Assembly (NCBI GenBank): GCA_016706845.1
Contig: JADJIV010000012.1
Location: 53,492-117,491 of the forward strand
Length of the DNA: 64,000 nucleotides
Origin: PNOJ01 sp016706845
GTDB lineage: Bacteria > Krumholzibacteriota > Krumholzibacteriia > LZORAL124-64-63
Direction of reading: 5' to 3'
Within the stretch, counting starts at the first letter, position 1; each line of letters opens with the position of its first letter. Below the pieces are notes generated by a model. That model ran no database searches. It was given only the letters and a program-made list of their open reading frames with translations, and was not told where the DNA came from. The position numbers were made by a program, and so were the translations under genes. Of the stretch, positions 51,366 to 61,996 are shown piece after piece.

Positions 51366-52385
51366 TCAGTCGGTGGCGGCCAGGGCCGCGCGGTAGAGAT
51401 CGCGCAGGACGTGGCGCAGCGCCTCGATCCCCTGGCCGGTCACCGCCGAGATGCAGTGCGGCCCGCCGGCGCCGTGGTCGTTGGTCCATTCGCCGACCTC
51501 GTTGCGCAGGTCCTCGATGGCCTCGGGGTCGATGAGGTCGATCTTGTTCAGCACCACCGTGCAGGGCAGGTCGCTCAGGCGCTGGCCGTAGGCCAGCAGT
51601 TCCTGGCGCAGGACCGCCAGCGTCGCCACGGGCGCGGGGTCGCTCACGTCGATGAGGTAGACCAGGGCCCGCGTGCGCTCCACGTGGCGCAGGAACTCGT
51701 GGCCCAGTCCCTTGCCCTCGCTGGCGCCCTCGATCAGGCCGGGGATGTCGGCCAGCGTGCAGCTCACGAAGTCGCCCAGATCGACGATGCCGAGGTTGGG
51801 CACCAGCGTGGTGAACGGGTAATCGGCGATCTTGGGCCGGGCCGCCGTGAGGCGGCTCAGCAGCGTGGACTTGCCGGCGTTGGGCAGGCCGATCAGCCCG
51901 ATGTCGGCCAGCAGCTTCAGCTCCAGGCGCAGGCGGCGGGTCTCCCCGGGCCGGCCCGGCGTGGCCACGAACGGCGTCTGGCGGTGGGGCGAGCGGAACT
52001 CGTAGTTGCCGCGGCCGCCCTTGCCGCCGGCGGCGACGCAGAAGCGCTGGCCCGGCGCGGTCAGGTCACAGATCACCTCGTTGGTGTCCGCGTCGTAGAC
52101 CAGCGTCCCGCATGGCACCGGCACTTCGTGGCTCTCGCCGTCGCTGCCGGTCTTGTTCCAGCCACCGCCCATCTGGCCCGGCGTCGCCTTGTAGCTGCGC
52201 CGGTAGCGGAAGTCCTGCAGGGTGGAGCTGAGCGACGAGGCGACCAGCCAGATCGAACCGCCGCGCCCGCCGTTGCCGCCGTTGGGGCCGCCGCGGGGCA
52301 CGCCGGCTTCGCGGCGGAAGGCCACGGCCCCGTCGCCACCCTTGCCCGCGATCGCGGTGATCTCGGCGACGTCGATGAAGTGCAC
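51366..52385 (-). CDS. obgE: GTPase Obg/CgtA
   Basis: Ribosome-associated GTPase involved in 50S maturation. GTG start at 52385 (HFIDVAEITAIAGKGGDGAV). The glycine-rich Obg fold covers residues 1-158 (RGGPNGGNGGRGGSIWLVA). The G domain has GLPNAGKSTLLSRL, DYPFTTLVPNLG, DIPGLIEGASEGKGLGHEFL and NKIDL. 339 residues, intact; the variable C-terminal OCT domain is absent, as in many bacteria. Confidence 0.97.
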   Translation of the reverse strand: MHFIDVAEITAIAGKGGDGAVAFRREAGVPRGGPNGGNGGRGGSIWLVASSLSSTLQDFRYRRSYKATPGQMGGGWNKTGSDGESHEVPVPCGTLVYDADTNEVICDLTAPGQRFCVAAGGKGGRGNYEFRSPHRQTPFVATPGRPGETRRLRLELKLLADIGLIGLPNAGKSTLLSRLTAARPKIADYPFTTLVPNLGIVDLGDFVSCTLADIPGLIEGASEGKGLGHEFLRHVERTRALVYLIDVSDPAPVATLAVLRQELLAYGQRLSDLPCTVVLNKIDLIDPEAIEDLRNEVGEWTNDHGAGGPHCISAVTGQGIEALRHVLRDLYRAALAATD

Positions 52386-52388
52386 GGC

Positions 52389-53576
52389 TCAGCCTCCGAA
52401 TGTGGCCGCTGCGCGGCGGAAGCGCGCCGCGGCCTCGCGCAGCGTCGTCTCCCCCGCGGCGTAGCTCAGGCGCAGGTGGTTGGGAACGCCGAAGGGTTCG
52501 CCGGGCACGACGGCCAGCTTCTCGGACTGCAGCAGGTGCTCGGCCAGCCGCCAGCAGCCGCCGACCGGCCGCTCGGGATCGACCAGGCCGCTGACGTCCG
52601 CCAGCAAGTAGAAGGCCCCGTCCGGCACAAGGAAGCGCAGGCCGGGGATCGTCGCCATGTCGGCGACCAGCGCGTCGCGGCGGGAACGGAAGGCGGCGGC
52701 CATCGCCTCGACCTCGTCGCGGCAGTCGAAGGCCACCAGCGACGCCTTCTGCGCGATCGTGTTGACGTTGCTCGTGGAGTGGCTCTGCAGGCGCGTCATC
52801 GCGCCGATGGCCTTCTCGTCCGCGATGCCGAAGCCGATGCGCCAACCCGTCATCGCGTAGCTCTTGGACAGGCCGGTGACCGTCACGATGCGGTGGCGCA
52901 GGTCCGGGGCCACGGTCATCAGCGGGATGTGGCCTTCGTCGGTGTAGACCAGGTCCTCGTAGATCTCGTCGGTGAGGATGAAGAAGCTGGTCTTGCGGCA
53001 GTACTCGGCCAGAGCCTCCAGCTCGGCGCGCGTGTAGACGGCGCCCGACGGGTTCGACGGGGTGTTGAGGATCAGGGCCTTGGCGCGCCCCGCGCCGGCC
53101 CGGTCGAGGTCCTCGGGCGTGATCTTCCAGCCCGGCCGCGAGGGCACGATCGGGATCATGCGGGCCCGCAGGGCCGCGATCTGCGCCGGGTAGGTCACCC
53201 AGTAGGGCACCGGCACGGCGACCTCGTCGCCCTGGTTCAGCAGGATCGACAGCGCGTTGTAGAGGATCTGCTTGGCGCCGTTGGAGACGATGACCTCGCC
53301 CGGCGAGATCGAGACGCCGAGGCGCGCCGCGTAGTAGTCGGCCACCTTGCGGCGCAGGGCCGGCAGGCCGGCGCTCGCGGTGTAGCCGTTGCCGCCCTCG
53401 TCCAGGGCGCGGTGCGCGGCTTCGCGGATCCGCAGCGGCGTGTCGAAGTCCGGTTCGCCCACCGTCAGGTTGATCACCGGCTCGCCCCGGGCGAGCAGCT
53501 GCTTGGCCTGCCCGTCCAGCTTCAGGGTCGGGGAATCGTCGATCACATCCGCCAGCCAGCCCAGCCGCATCTCCAT
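52389..53576 (-). CDS. Class I PLP aminotransferase (aspartate aminotransferase-like)
   Basis: Transfers amino groups between aspartate-type amino acids and 2-oxoglutarate. Of several close starts I prefer ATG 53576, eight bases after GAGG. Landmarks: INLTVGEPDFDTPLRIREAA, GYTASAGLPALRRKVADYY, LNTPSNPSGAVYTRAELEAL, DEIYEDLVY and TGLSKSYAMTGWRIGF with the PLP-binding lysine. 395 residues, intact. Very common subgroup I-gamma layout; alternative substrates cannot be excluded. Confidence 0.92.
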   Translation of the reverse strand: MEMRLGWLADVIDDSPTLKLDGQAKQLLARGEPVINLTVGEPDFDTPLRIREAAHRALDEGGNGYTASAGLPALRRKVADYYAARLGVSISPGEVIVSNGAKQILYNALSILLNQGDEVAVPVPYWVTYPAQIAALRARMIPIVPSRPGWKITPEDLDRAGAGRAKALILNTPSNPSGAVYTRAELEALAEYCRKTSFFILTDEIYEDLVYTDEGHIPLMTVAPDLRHRIVTVTGLSKSYAMTGWRIGFGIADEKAIGAMTRLQSHSTSNVNTIAQKASLVAFDCRDEVEAMAAAFRSRRDALVADMATIPGLRFLVPDGAFYLLADVSGLVDPERPVGGCWRLAEHLLQSEKLAVVPGEPFGVPNHLRLSYAAGETTLREAAARFRRAAATFGG

Positions 53577-53702
53577 GACCATCACCTCGCGTGGGAATCG
53601 TCGCCGCGCCCGGTTGCCCGGCGTGTCTTTAATGTGGCTCCCCGCGGGGTCGGGGCAAGGACGAACCGTCGCCGTCGGCTGCCGTCGCGGCCGGCGGGCC
53701 GG

Positions 53703-54197
53703 TCAGCCGCGGGGGAAGCGCCGGCGCAGGGCTGCCGCGACGCCCGGCGTGACGAAGGCCTCCAGGGCGCCGCCGCACCGGGCGACGTCGCGCACCAGCG
53801 TGCTCGAGATCATCGCCAGCTCGGGCCGCGGGAACAGGACCACCACCTCGAAACCGGGGCTCAGCACGCGGTTGAGGGCCGCCATGGCCTGCTCGTGCTC
53901 GAGGTCCGACGGGGAGCGGACGCCCGCGCAGCACGGCCGTCGCGCCCAGATCGCGGGCGGCGTCCACGAGCAGGCCGTCGAAGCCGGTCACGCGGCAACG
54001 GTCGGCGCCGGGGAGTCGGCCAGCGCGCCGCGCGCCAGCTCGACGCGCTCGTCCCGGTCCAGGAGCGTCGACTTGCCGCCGGCCGCCACCGCCACGGTCA
54101 CCCGGTCGCAGAGCGCGAGCCCCCGTTCGAGGATGTCGAGGTGCCCACGCGTGAACGGGTCGAAGGTGCCGGGGTACAGGTAGTGGCGGTCGCTCAT
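53703..54197 (-). CDS. coaD: Phosphopantetheine adenylyltransferase (two frameshifts)
   Basis: Penultimate step of coenzyme A synthesis. ATG at 54197 gives LYPGTFDPFTRGHLDILERG with the TxGH-type motif. A one-base shift near 53993 leads to CRVTGFDGLLVDAARDLGA, and another near 53930 to RSPSDLEHEQAMAALNRVL, then LAMISSTLVRDVARCGG with the ISSTxxR motif. About 164 residues joined, the usual length. Essential in bacteria, so the shifts are best read as sequence errors. Confidence 0.92.
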
Positions 54198-54748
54198 GAC
54201 GATGGCTCCAGCAGGCTGAGGGTGGCGGCGCCGTAGCGCCGGTCGTCGCGCCGCCAGCCGGCCGGGGCGGCGCGCAGCGCGCACTGCGCCCCGTGCTCGA
54301 GCACGGCCAGGGACAGCCGGCCCTGCGCGGCCAACTCGAGGAACATCTCCCAGAGCGCCGCGCCCGTCCGGTCGGCGTAGGGCGGGTCCGCCAACAGCAC
54401 GGTCCCGGCCGGGAGCCGCGGCGCCGCCGCCGTCAGCCAGGCGACGGCTTCGGCGCGGTGCAGGCGCGCCGTGGTCGGCTCGGCGCGGCAGGCCGTCAGG
54501 TTGGTCCGCACCGCGGCCAGCGCGCGCGGCGAACTGTCGACGAAGTCGCAGGCGGCGGCGCCCCGGCTCAGCGCCTCGATGCCCAGCCCGCCCGCGCCGC
54601 AGCACAGGTCGGCCACCGTCGCGCCTTCGAGGCGTCGGCCCAGGATGGAGAACAGGGCCTCCTTGACCCGGTCCGTGGTCGGCCGCGTCGCCAAGCCCGG
54701 CGGCGCGACGAGCCGCCGCCCGCGCCACTGACCGGCGATGACCCTCAC
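54194..54748 (-). CDS. rsmD: 16S rRNA (guanine-N2)-methyltransferase RsmD
   Basis: Methylates G966 of 16S rRNA. The GTG at 54748 overlaps the aroK stop and gives VRVIAGQWRGRRLVAPPG, then RPTTDRVKEALFSILG. SAM motif I is DLCCGAGGLGIEALSRGA and the catalytic motif is LLADPPYADRTG. 184 residues, intact. It overlaps coaD by four bases, and rsmD-coaD is a conserved gene pair. Confidence 0.95.
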   Translation of the reverse strand: MRVIAGQWRGRRLVAPPGLATRPTTDRVKEALFSILGRRLEGATVADLCCGAGGLGIEALSRGAAACDFVDSSPRALAAVRTNLTACRAEPTTARLHRAEAVAWLTAAAPRLPAGTVLLADPPYADRTGAALWEMFLELAAQGRLSLAVLEHGAQCALRAAPAGWRRDDRRYGAATLSLLEPSS

Positions 54749-55288
54749 AAGCCCGCCACCGCGCGCTGCCGTTGCCAGGCGACGTGGCGCGTCAGGACGC
54801 GGCGCGCCGTGATGTCGGGCGCCGTCTGGTCCGTGCGCACCCTGAAATCGGCGGCGCGGGCGTACAGCGGCCGCCGCGAGGCGTCGAGCGCCCGGGCCGC
54901 GTCCCAGTCCCCGGCGGCCAAGAGGGGGCGATCGTCGCCGGCCTGCGCCGCGGCGGCCAGGCGGGCCCGCAGCGTTTCCCAGGGAGCGTCCAGCCAGATC
55001 ACGCTGCCCCGGTCGCGCATCAGGGTCACCGCCGCGGGCGTGGTGACGAGCCCGCCGCCGCTGGCGATCACCAGGTCGCCCTGCGGCGGCAGGGGAGTCC
55101 AGCGCCGCGAACTCGGCGGCGCGGAAGCCCGCCTCGCCCCGCTCCCGGAAGAGCACGCCGATGGACGCGTCCTCGCGCCGGACGACCTCGCGGTCCAGGT
55201 CGATCACCGGCAGCAGCGCCCGCTCGCCCAGCAGACGCGCCACCGTGCTCTTGCCGCTGCCCATGAAACCGATCAGGGAGATCCACAC
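54745..55288 (-). CDS. aroK: Shikimate kinase (frameshifted)
   Basis: Phosphorylates shikimate in aromatic amino acid synthesis. ATG at 55288 gives ISLIGFMGSGKSTVARLLG (P-loop) and VIDLDREVVRREDASI. A one-base shift near 55095 leads to VIASGGGLVTTPAAVTLM, the shikimate-binding GGG motif, and then DRPLLAAGDWDAARALDAS with the lid. It ends at 54745 overlapping rsmD. About 181 residues joined. Confidence 0.92.
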
Positions 55289-55339
55289 GCCGCGCCTCCG
55301 AACCTACTGGGGGTGCCGTCGGCGAGCATAGACAAAACG

Positions 55340-55370
55340 GGGGCGCCGGGCAAGCAAAGCCCGGCGCCCC
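55340..55370 (-). terminator. Intrinsic terminator after the sigma54 regulator
   Basis: A 12-base perfect stem (GGGGCGCCGGGC / GCCCGGCGCCCC) with a seven-base loop, about 40 bp past the stop at 55410, followed on the minus strand by CGTTTTGTC. It would separate the two-component operon from aroK. Confidence 0.85.
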
Positions 55371-55409
55371 TGCGGACCGGCAGCCGGGAATCACCCGGCC
55401 GGTAGCCGC

Positions 55410-56909
<1,500 letters not shown>

Positions 56910-57055
56910 GAATCGCTCCTTGGGTCGGGCCGCTGGGGCGGCCGTGCTTCTCCCGTCCGTCCCGTTGGTTATCGGTCAGATTGCAAGAGGCTTGAGTCCG
57001 AAGGTGCAGGAATCCTCATCAGGCATCGAGCGGCCGGGGCAGATTGCAACGGCGG

Positions 57056-58255
57056 TCACACGGCGAGCAGGGCGGGGGCGGCGGCGGCCTCGGCGGTGTC
57101 CAGCACCAGGGGCAGTTCGATGCGGAACTCGGCGCCCCCGTCGGGCGCGGCGCCGGCCCGGACCTCGCCGCCGTGGGCCCTGACGATGCGCTGGACGACG
57201 GGCAGCCCGAGCCCGGTGCCGCCCGACTTGGTGGTGACGAAGGGGCGGAACAGGGTCTCCCCCACCTCCGGCGCGATGCCGGGGCCGGTGTCCGCGACGA
57301 TCAGCCGGCAGACGGTGTTGCCCTCGTCCAGGGTCGCGCTCAGGGTCAGGGTGCCGCGGCCGTCCATCGCCTCGCAGGCGTTCAGCGACAGGTTCAGCAG
57401 CACCTGCTGCATCTGCTCGGGATCCATGAGCACCAGCAGATCGTCGGGCTCGATGGCGGTCACGATGCGCAGGCCTTCGCGCCCCTGCTGGTGCATGCGG
57501 ACCTGGAAGGCGACGTCCTCGAGGAAGGGCTTCAGCTCCGACAGCTGGCGCACGGCCGGGCGCAGGCGCGCGTAGGCCAGGAAGTCGCTGACGATGCGGT
57601 TGACGCGCTCGCTCTCCTTCAGGATCAGCGCCAGCAGGCGCTGCTCCTGGCCGCCGACCTTCAGCTCGGCGGCCAGCAGCTCCGCGCTGCCGCGGATGCT
57701 GCCCAGGGGGTTGCGGATCTCGTGGGCGATGCTGGCGGACAGCTCGCCGATCGCGGCCAGGCGGTCGTTCTCCCGCATGCGCTCGCGCAGGGCGTTGACC
57801 TCGCTCAGGTCCTGGAAGATGGCGACGGCCCCGGCCGGGCAACCCGACTCGTCGCGGACGGGGTGGACGCTGATCCCGGCCGGCAGCTGCCGGCCCCCGG
57901 GCAGGGTCAGCAGGATCTCGCGGCGGGCCACCGCCTCGCCGCCGGACAGCACCTGGACCACGGCGCGCGCGAACTCGCGGCGTCCCTCATCGAAGGCGTC
58001 GGCGACGACCTGGCCGACGAGCGCTTCCTCGCGCACGCCCAGGATGCGCGCCGCCGCGGGATTGACGCGCTGGATGACGCCGTGCCGGTCGGTGATCACC
58101 AGTCCGCTGCCGAGATTGGACAGGACGTTGCGCAGATCCGTGCGCAGCGAGCACTCGCAGGCCGCCGCCGCGCGGGAGTCGGCACGCGCGCGCCGCAGCC
58201 GGCGCAGGAGCACCGCGCACGCGATCAACAACAAGCCCGACAACGCCCACGACAT
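57056..58255 (-). CDS. PAS-containing sensor histidine kinase (NtrB/PilS-like)
   Basis: Likely kinase for the regulator downstream (146 bp gap, same strand). I chose ATG 58255 because GGGAGG precedes it. A single N-terminal helix (SGLLLIACAVLLRRLRR) anchors it, then a PAS domain (LGSGLVITDRHGVIQRVNPA), the HisKA box GELSASIAHEIRNPLGSIRG with the phospho-accepting histidine near residue 205, and the ATPase part with LLNLSLNACEAMDG (N box), VADTGPGIAPEV (G1) and TKSGGTGLGLPVVQRIV (G2). 399 residues, intact. With one helix only it probably senses a cytosolic or membrane signal. Confidence 0.93.
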   Translation of the reverse strand: MSWALSGLLLIACAVLLRRLRRARADSRAAAACECSLRTDLRNVLSNLGSGLVITDRHGVIQRVNPAAARILGVREEALVGQVVADAFDEGRREFARAVVQVLSGGEAVARREILLTLPGGRQLPAGISVHPVRDESGCPAGAVAIFQDLSEVNALRERMRENDRLAAIGELSASIAHEIRNPLGSIRGSAELLAAELKVGGQEQRLLALILKESERVNRIVSDFLAYARLRPAVRQLSELKPFLEDVAFQVRMHQQGREGLRIVTAIEPDDLLVLMDPEQMQQVLLNLSLNACEAMDGRGTLTLSATLDEGNTVCRLIVADTGPGIAPEVGETLFRPFVTTKSGGTGLGLPVVQRIVRAHGGEVRAGAAPDGGAEFRIELPLVLDTAEAAAAPALLAV

Positions 58256-58302
58256 GAACGGCCTCCCGGTCGCGCCGCGCCCCGCACGCGGCGACATCCT
58301 GG

Positions 58303-58725
58303 TTATCGGCCGGGCGGATCAAAACTTGAAGCTTCGGAACGGGCCGCCCCCGGTCCCGTGTCGTAGAGCAGCAGCGGGCCGAGCCGTTCCGACAGCTTCG
58401 GCCCGATGCCCTTGACGCGCCGCAGGTCCGCCGCGTTGCGGAACGGTCCGCCGCGCGCGCGCTCGGCCACGATGCGCCCGGCCAGGACCGCCCCCACGCC
58501 GGGCAGGCAGGTCAGGGTATCGACGGTGGTGCGGTTCACGTGGAAGGGGGGCGCCGGCGGCTCCGGCGCGACCTCCTCGACGACCAGGGCCGGCAGCAGC
58601 CCGTCCAGGAAGCCGGGTTCGCGCCAGGCGCCGTCGGCATCCACGAGCAGGGCGTGGCGGACCCAGCGGCCGGCCAGCACCGCGGCGAAGAGCATCAGCA
58701 GGCCGGCGGCCTCGCGTCGCGTCAC
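58303..58725 (-). CDS. ComEA-like helix-hairpin-helix protein
   Basis: Membrane-anchored DNA-binding protein, as in competence ComEA or in related non-competence proteins. GTG at 58725 with GGAG upstream gives an N-terminal helix (AAGLLMLFAAVLAGRWV). The C-terminal helix-hairpin-helix pair reads TLTCLPGVGAVLAGRIVAER and LRRVKGIGPKLSERLGPLLL. 140 residues, intact. The middle AREPGFLDGLLPAL-type linker is unremarkable. Confidence 0.85.
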   Translation of the reverse strand: MTRREAAGLLMLFAAVLAGRWVRHALLVDADGAWREPGFLDGLLPALVVEEVAPEPPAPPFHVNRTTVDTLTCLPGVGAVLAGRIVAERARGGPFRNAADLRRVKGIGPKLSERLGPLLLYDTGPGAARSEASSFDPPGR

Positions 58726-58824
58726 GTCGGCTCCGGCCGGCGCGCGCCGGCGGCGGGGAGGCGGTCGGGAGCGCGGGAGACGCTCAGGGCAGGTTGGCGG
58801 CACGGGATTCAGCACCGCAGAAAT

Positions 58825-60684
58825 TCATCGCCGCAGGGTCCACTGCAGCCGCCAGCGCATCTCGCGGCCCGGAGCTGCGACCAGCGGCGTGACGGCCGCG
58901 GTGTTGTCGGTGAGGTTGCGCAGTTCGAGACCCAGGTCCGCCCCGACCAGACGGAACGAGGCCAGCAGGTGGTGCAGCGTACGGGCGGGCATCTGCGTCC
59001 CGCCGCCGGGGATCCAGGGATCCGCCATCTCGCCGCGGTATTCCAGAACGTAGCCCAGCTCGAGGATGCCGTCCTCGTGGAAGGCGTGGCGCTCCCAGAA
59101 CACGTTCAGCACGGCGGACTGCTCCGGCGGCAGGGCCAGCGGCGTGCCGGCGCCGACGTCGGTCCCACGCCAGCTCGCCGAGGCCTCCCAGCGCAGCCAC
59201 CCGGCCAGCCGCACGACGCGCGCGACGGCGACGGTCGCCGCCCAGCCCTCGAGCTCCACATCGTTGGTCCAGCGGCCGACGTCCCCGCCCGGCGATGAGG
59301 CGCGCCAGCCGATGCCGTCGCGCAGCCGGCGCCACGTCGCGTCGAAGCTCACGGCGTGACCGATGAAGCGGCCCTCGGCGGCGAGCGTCGCCTCGGTCAG
59401 CTCCTCCCAATGCAGACCGCGTGCGGGCAGCAGGACGACACCGCGGGCGCCGTCGAACACCCGTTCGGCCGTGAACAGCTCGTCCAGGCGCGGGGCCCGG
59501 CCACCGCGGCTCAGGCCCAGCCACAGCGGCCAGCCGGTGGGACGCCAGGTCGCGCCCGCATGCGGCGACCAGCCGGCGAGTTCGTGCCAGCGGCCGGCGC
59601 CCGCGAGGCTCCAGTCCGGTGGTTGGCCCGCGGCGCCCGGCGATTCCCAGCCGAATTCGCAGACCGCATCGTGGCCGGTCGCGTGCACGCGCGCGGTGTC
59701 CGCCCCCGCCCAGCCCGCCGTGCCGGCGGCATCGTCGGCCAGGCGCCAGGACGCGACCTTGGCGTCCAGTCGCCAGGCGGCGCGGCCGATCTGCAGGCGG
59801 GCGCCGTCGCTGGCCGTTTCCACTTTGCGATCGTCGAGTCCGATCTCCCGCACCACGTCCACGCGCGAGCTCCACAATCCGGCGTCCAGTTCGCCGCCGC
59901 GCCAGGGTTGCCGCCACGAGGCCGTGGTGCGGTCGCCCCAGGTCTCCTGACGCTGGGCGCCGTAACGCGGCAGGCCGGTCTTGTGGCGGCGTTCGCGGGC
60001 GTAGCCCACGACCAGGGTCGAGGCGTCGGGGAATCGGCGGATCAGGGACGTGCGGGCCTGGCGCGACCGGCTCTCGGCGGCGCCGAAGCTGGAGCTCCCG
60101 TCCGGCGGCAGTTCGTCGAGCAGTTCCTCGAAGTCGAAGCGTCCCTCCCAAGGCGCCTGCTGCGTGCGCAGGGAGAGCCGGCGCAGGTAGGTGTCGCCGC
60201 CGCCCTTGAAGAAGGCACTGTCCAGCACGCTGCCGCCGGTGTCCGCCGGGCAGGATTCCCAGGCGAGCCGGGGCGCGCCGCCGCCGCGCGGGTCCTGGGC
60301 GAACCCGACCGCGGCGAGGTCCACGCCGGCCTGCGACCACGACCACGGGTCGTCGGCCCAGCGGTGACCAACGCCGAGCGGCAGACCATCCAGGACGGCG
60401 GTCGGGACGCCGTCGTCGCCCGGCAGGTGCAGCAGCAGCAGGGGCGAGCCCGGTGCGCCGTCGCGCACCGCGACCAGCGGCGTGCTGCGGCCCAGCAGGT
60501 CCATGATGTCGCCGGTGAAGGGCACCCAGAGCGCGCGCGATGAGGGCGGCAACTCGGCCAGCGCGGCCGAGCGCGTGCCGGCCGGAGCGTCCGCCTGGGC
60601 GAACGCGCCCGCGGCGCAGGCGAGGGTCAGCGCGAAGCCCGCGACGCCGCGCCGCCAAGATCCCGATGTGCAGCCGCGCTTCAA
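58825..60684 (-). CDS. Large outer-membrane beta-barrel protein, TonB-receptor-like
   Basis: Exported protein; the TTG at 60684 overlaps the hutI stop and yields a signal peptide (GVAGFALTLACAAGAFAQ). After about 100 residues of a possible plug-like region (VAVRDGAPGSPLLLLHLPGD) come many amphipathic strands rich in Trp and Arg (TTASWRQPWRGGELDAGLW, ATWRPTGWPLWLGLSRGGRA), with the RAPRLDELFTAERVFD segment common in TonB-dependent receptors, and a final strand MRWRLQWTLRR. 619 residues, intact. No clear TonB box was found, so a porin-like or transport role is open. Confidence 0.7.
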   Translation of the reverse strand: MKRGCTSGSWRRGVAGFALTLACAAGAFAQADAPAGTRSAALAELPPSSRALWVPFTGDIMDLLGRSTPLVAVRDGAPGSPLLLLHLPGDDGVPTAVLDGLPLGVGHRWADDPWSWSQAGVDLAAVGFAQDPRGGGAPRLAWESCPADTGGSVLDSAFFKGGGDTYLRRLSLRTQQAPWEGRFDFEELLDELPPDGSSSFGAAESRSRQARTSLIRRFPDASTLVVGYARERRHKTGLPRYGAQRQETWGDRTTASWRQPWRGGELDAGLWSSRVDVVREIGLDDRKVETASDGARLQIGRAAWRLDAKVASWRLADDAAGTAGWAGADTARVHATGHDAVCEFGWESPGAAGQPPDWSLAGAGRWHELAGWSPHAGATWRPTGWPLWLGLSRGGRAPRLDELFTAERVFDGARGVVLLPARGLHWEELTEATLAAEGRFIGHAVSFDATWRRLRDGIGWRASSPGGDVGRWTNDVELEGWAATVAVARVVRLAGWLRWEASASWRGTDVGAGTPLALPPEQSAVLNVFWERHAFHEDGILELGYVLEYRGEMADPWIPGGGTQMPARTLHHLLASFRLVGADLGLELRNLTDNTAAVTPLVAAPGREMRWRLQWTLRR

Positions 60685-61994
60685 CGCGCCACCACCCGGC
60701 GGCCGTCGCGCCACACCTCGCGCACGGGATTGCGCCCGGCGTGGTAGGGCACCAGGCGATGGTCGTCGACGTCCAGCACGAGGAAGTCGGCAGCGTGGCC
60801 CGGCGCCAGCGAGCCGACCTCGTCCTGCAGGCCGAGCGCCCAGGCGGCGTTCACCGTGCAGGCGGCCAGCGCCTCGGCCGGCGAGAGACGCATCTGCGTG
60901 CAGGCGATGGCCTGGATCAGGGGCACCGAAGCGATCGGGCAGCTGCCGGGGTTGAAGTCGGTGGCCAGGGCCACCGCGACGCCGGCCTCGATCATCGAGC
61001 GCGCCGGCGCGTAGTCGCGCAGGCCCAGCGAGAAGACGGTCCCGGGCAGCAGCACCGCCACGGTCGGCGATCCGGCCAGAGCGGCGATGCCGGCGGCGTC
61101 GATGCGGATGAGATGATCCGCCGAGTCGGCGCCCAGCCGTGCGGCCAGCGCCGCGCCCCCGAAAGATGCCAGTTCGTCGGCGTGGACGGTCGCGCGCAGA
61201 CCGAGCTGCTGCCCGCGGCGCAGGATGGTCGCGGTCTGCTCGAGGTCGAACACCGTCGGTTCGCAAAAGACGTCCAGCCGCTCGGCCAGTCCCTCCCCGA
61301 CGATCCGCGGCAGGATCTCGTCGCAGATGAGCCTGACGTAATCGCCTCGCCGGTCGCGGTACTCAGGCGGCACTTCATGCGCGGCCAGACAGGTGCGGAC
61401 CACCCGCAATCCGACCGCCTGAGCGGCCTCGGCGGCGATGCGCAGGGTGCGGGATTCGTCGTGATATGAAAGTCCATATCCGCTTTTGATTTCTATTGTT
61501 GTAGTTCCAAGTTCGAGTATCTCACGAAGTCGCGTCACGGCCAGGTCCCGCAGATCGGCGTCGCTGCGCTCGCGCAGGTCCCGCACCGAAGACTGGATGC
61601 CGCCGCCCGCCGCGGCGATCTGCAGGTAGGTCTCGCCGCGCAGCCGGCGCTCGTACTCGTCCTGGCGGGTCCGGCCGAACACCGCATGGGTATGGGGATC
61701 GACCCAGCCCGGCACGACGCAGCGGCCGCCCGCATCCAGAACGGACTTCGGCGCACCGCTGCGGGCCCGCAGCTCCTCCTGCGGCCCGTACGCCAGCACG
61801 CGCCCGCCGGTGACGGCCAGCGCCGCCCGCGCGACCACACCCGCGTCGTCCAGATCGGCGCCGCGACGCGGACCCGCGATGGGACGGCCCGGCGCATCCA
61901 GCGTGCACAGCTGGCCGATGTTCTCCACCAGCAGGTCCGGCCCCGCGGCCAGGGCGGCGTCGTTGCCCGACACGACACGATCGATGGTGGCCAT
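60681..61994 (-). CDS. hutI: Imidazolonepropionase
   Basis: Histidine degradation enzyme of the amidohydrolase fold, opening imidazolone propionate. ATG at 61994. Metal motif WVDPHTHAVFGRTRQDEYE, substrate segment RGETYLQIAAAGGGIQSSV, IEIKSGYGLSYHDESRTLR, then VHADELASFGGAALAARLGA and ALATDFNPGSCPIASVPLI. 437 residues, intact. No hutH, hutU or hutG beside it, so the rest of the pathway must lie elsewhere. Two bases separate it from the helicase gene stop. Confidence 0.95.
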   Translation of the reverse strand: MATIDRVVSGNDAALAAGPDLLVENIGQLCTLDAPGRPIAGPRRGADLDDAGVVARAALAVTGGRVLAYGPQEELRARSGAPKSVLDAGGRCVVPGWVDPHTHAVFGRTRQDEYERRLRGETYLQIAAAGGGIQSSVRDLRERSDADLRDLAVTRLREILELGTTTIEIKSGYGLSYHDESRTLRIAAEAAQAVGLRVVRTCLAAHEVPPEYRDRRGDYVRLICDEILPRIVGEGLAERLDVFCEPTVFDLEQTATILRRGQQLGLRATVHADELASFGGAALAARLGADSADHLIRIDAAGIAALAGSPTVAVLLPGTVFSLGLRDYAPARSMIEAGVAVALATDFNPGSCPIASVPLIQAIACTQMRLSPAEALAACTVNAAWALGLQDEVGSLAPGHAADFLVLDVDDHRLVPYHAGRNPVREVWRDGRRVVAR

Positions 61995-61996
61995 CC

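Noticed and set aside
50976..54236. 1,086-codon plus-strand frame opposite dprA, obgE and the aminotransferase
   Set aside because: Antisense shadow of conserved genes; no domain recognised.
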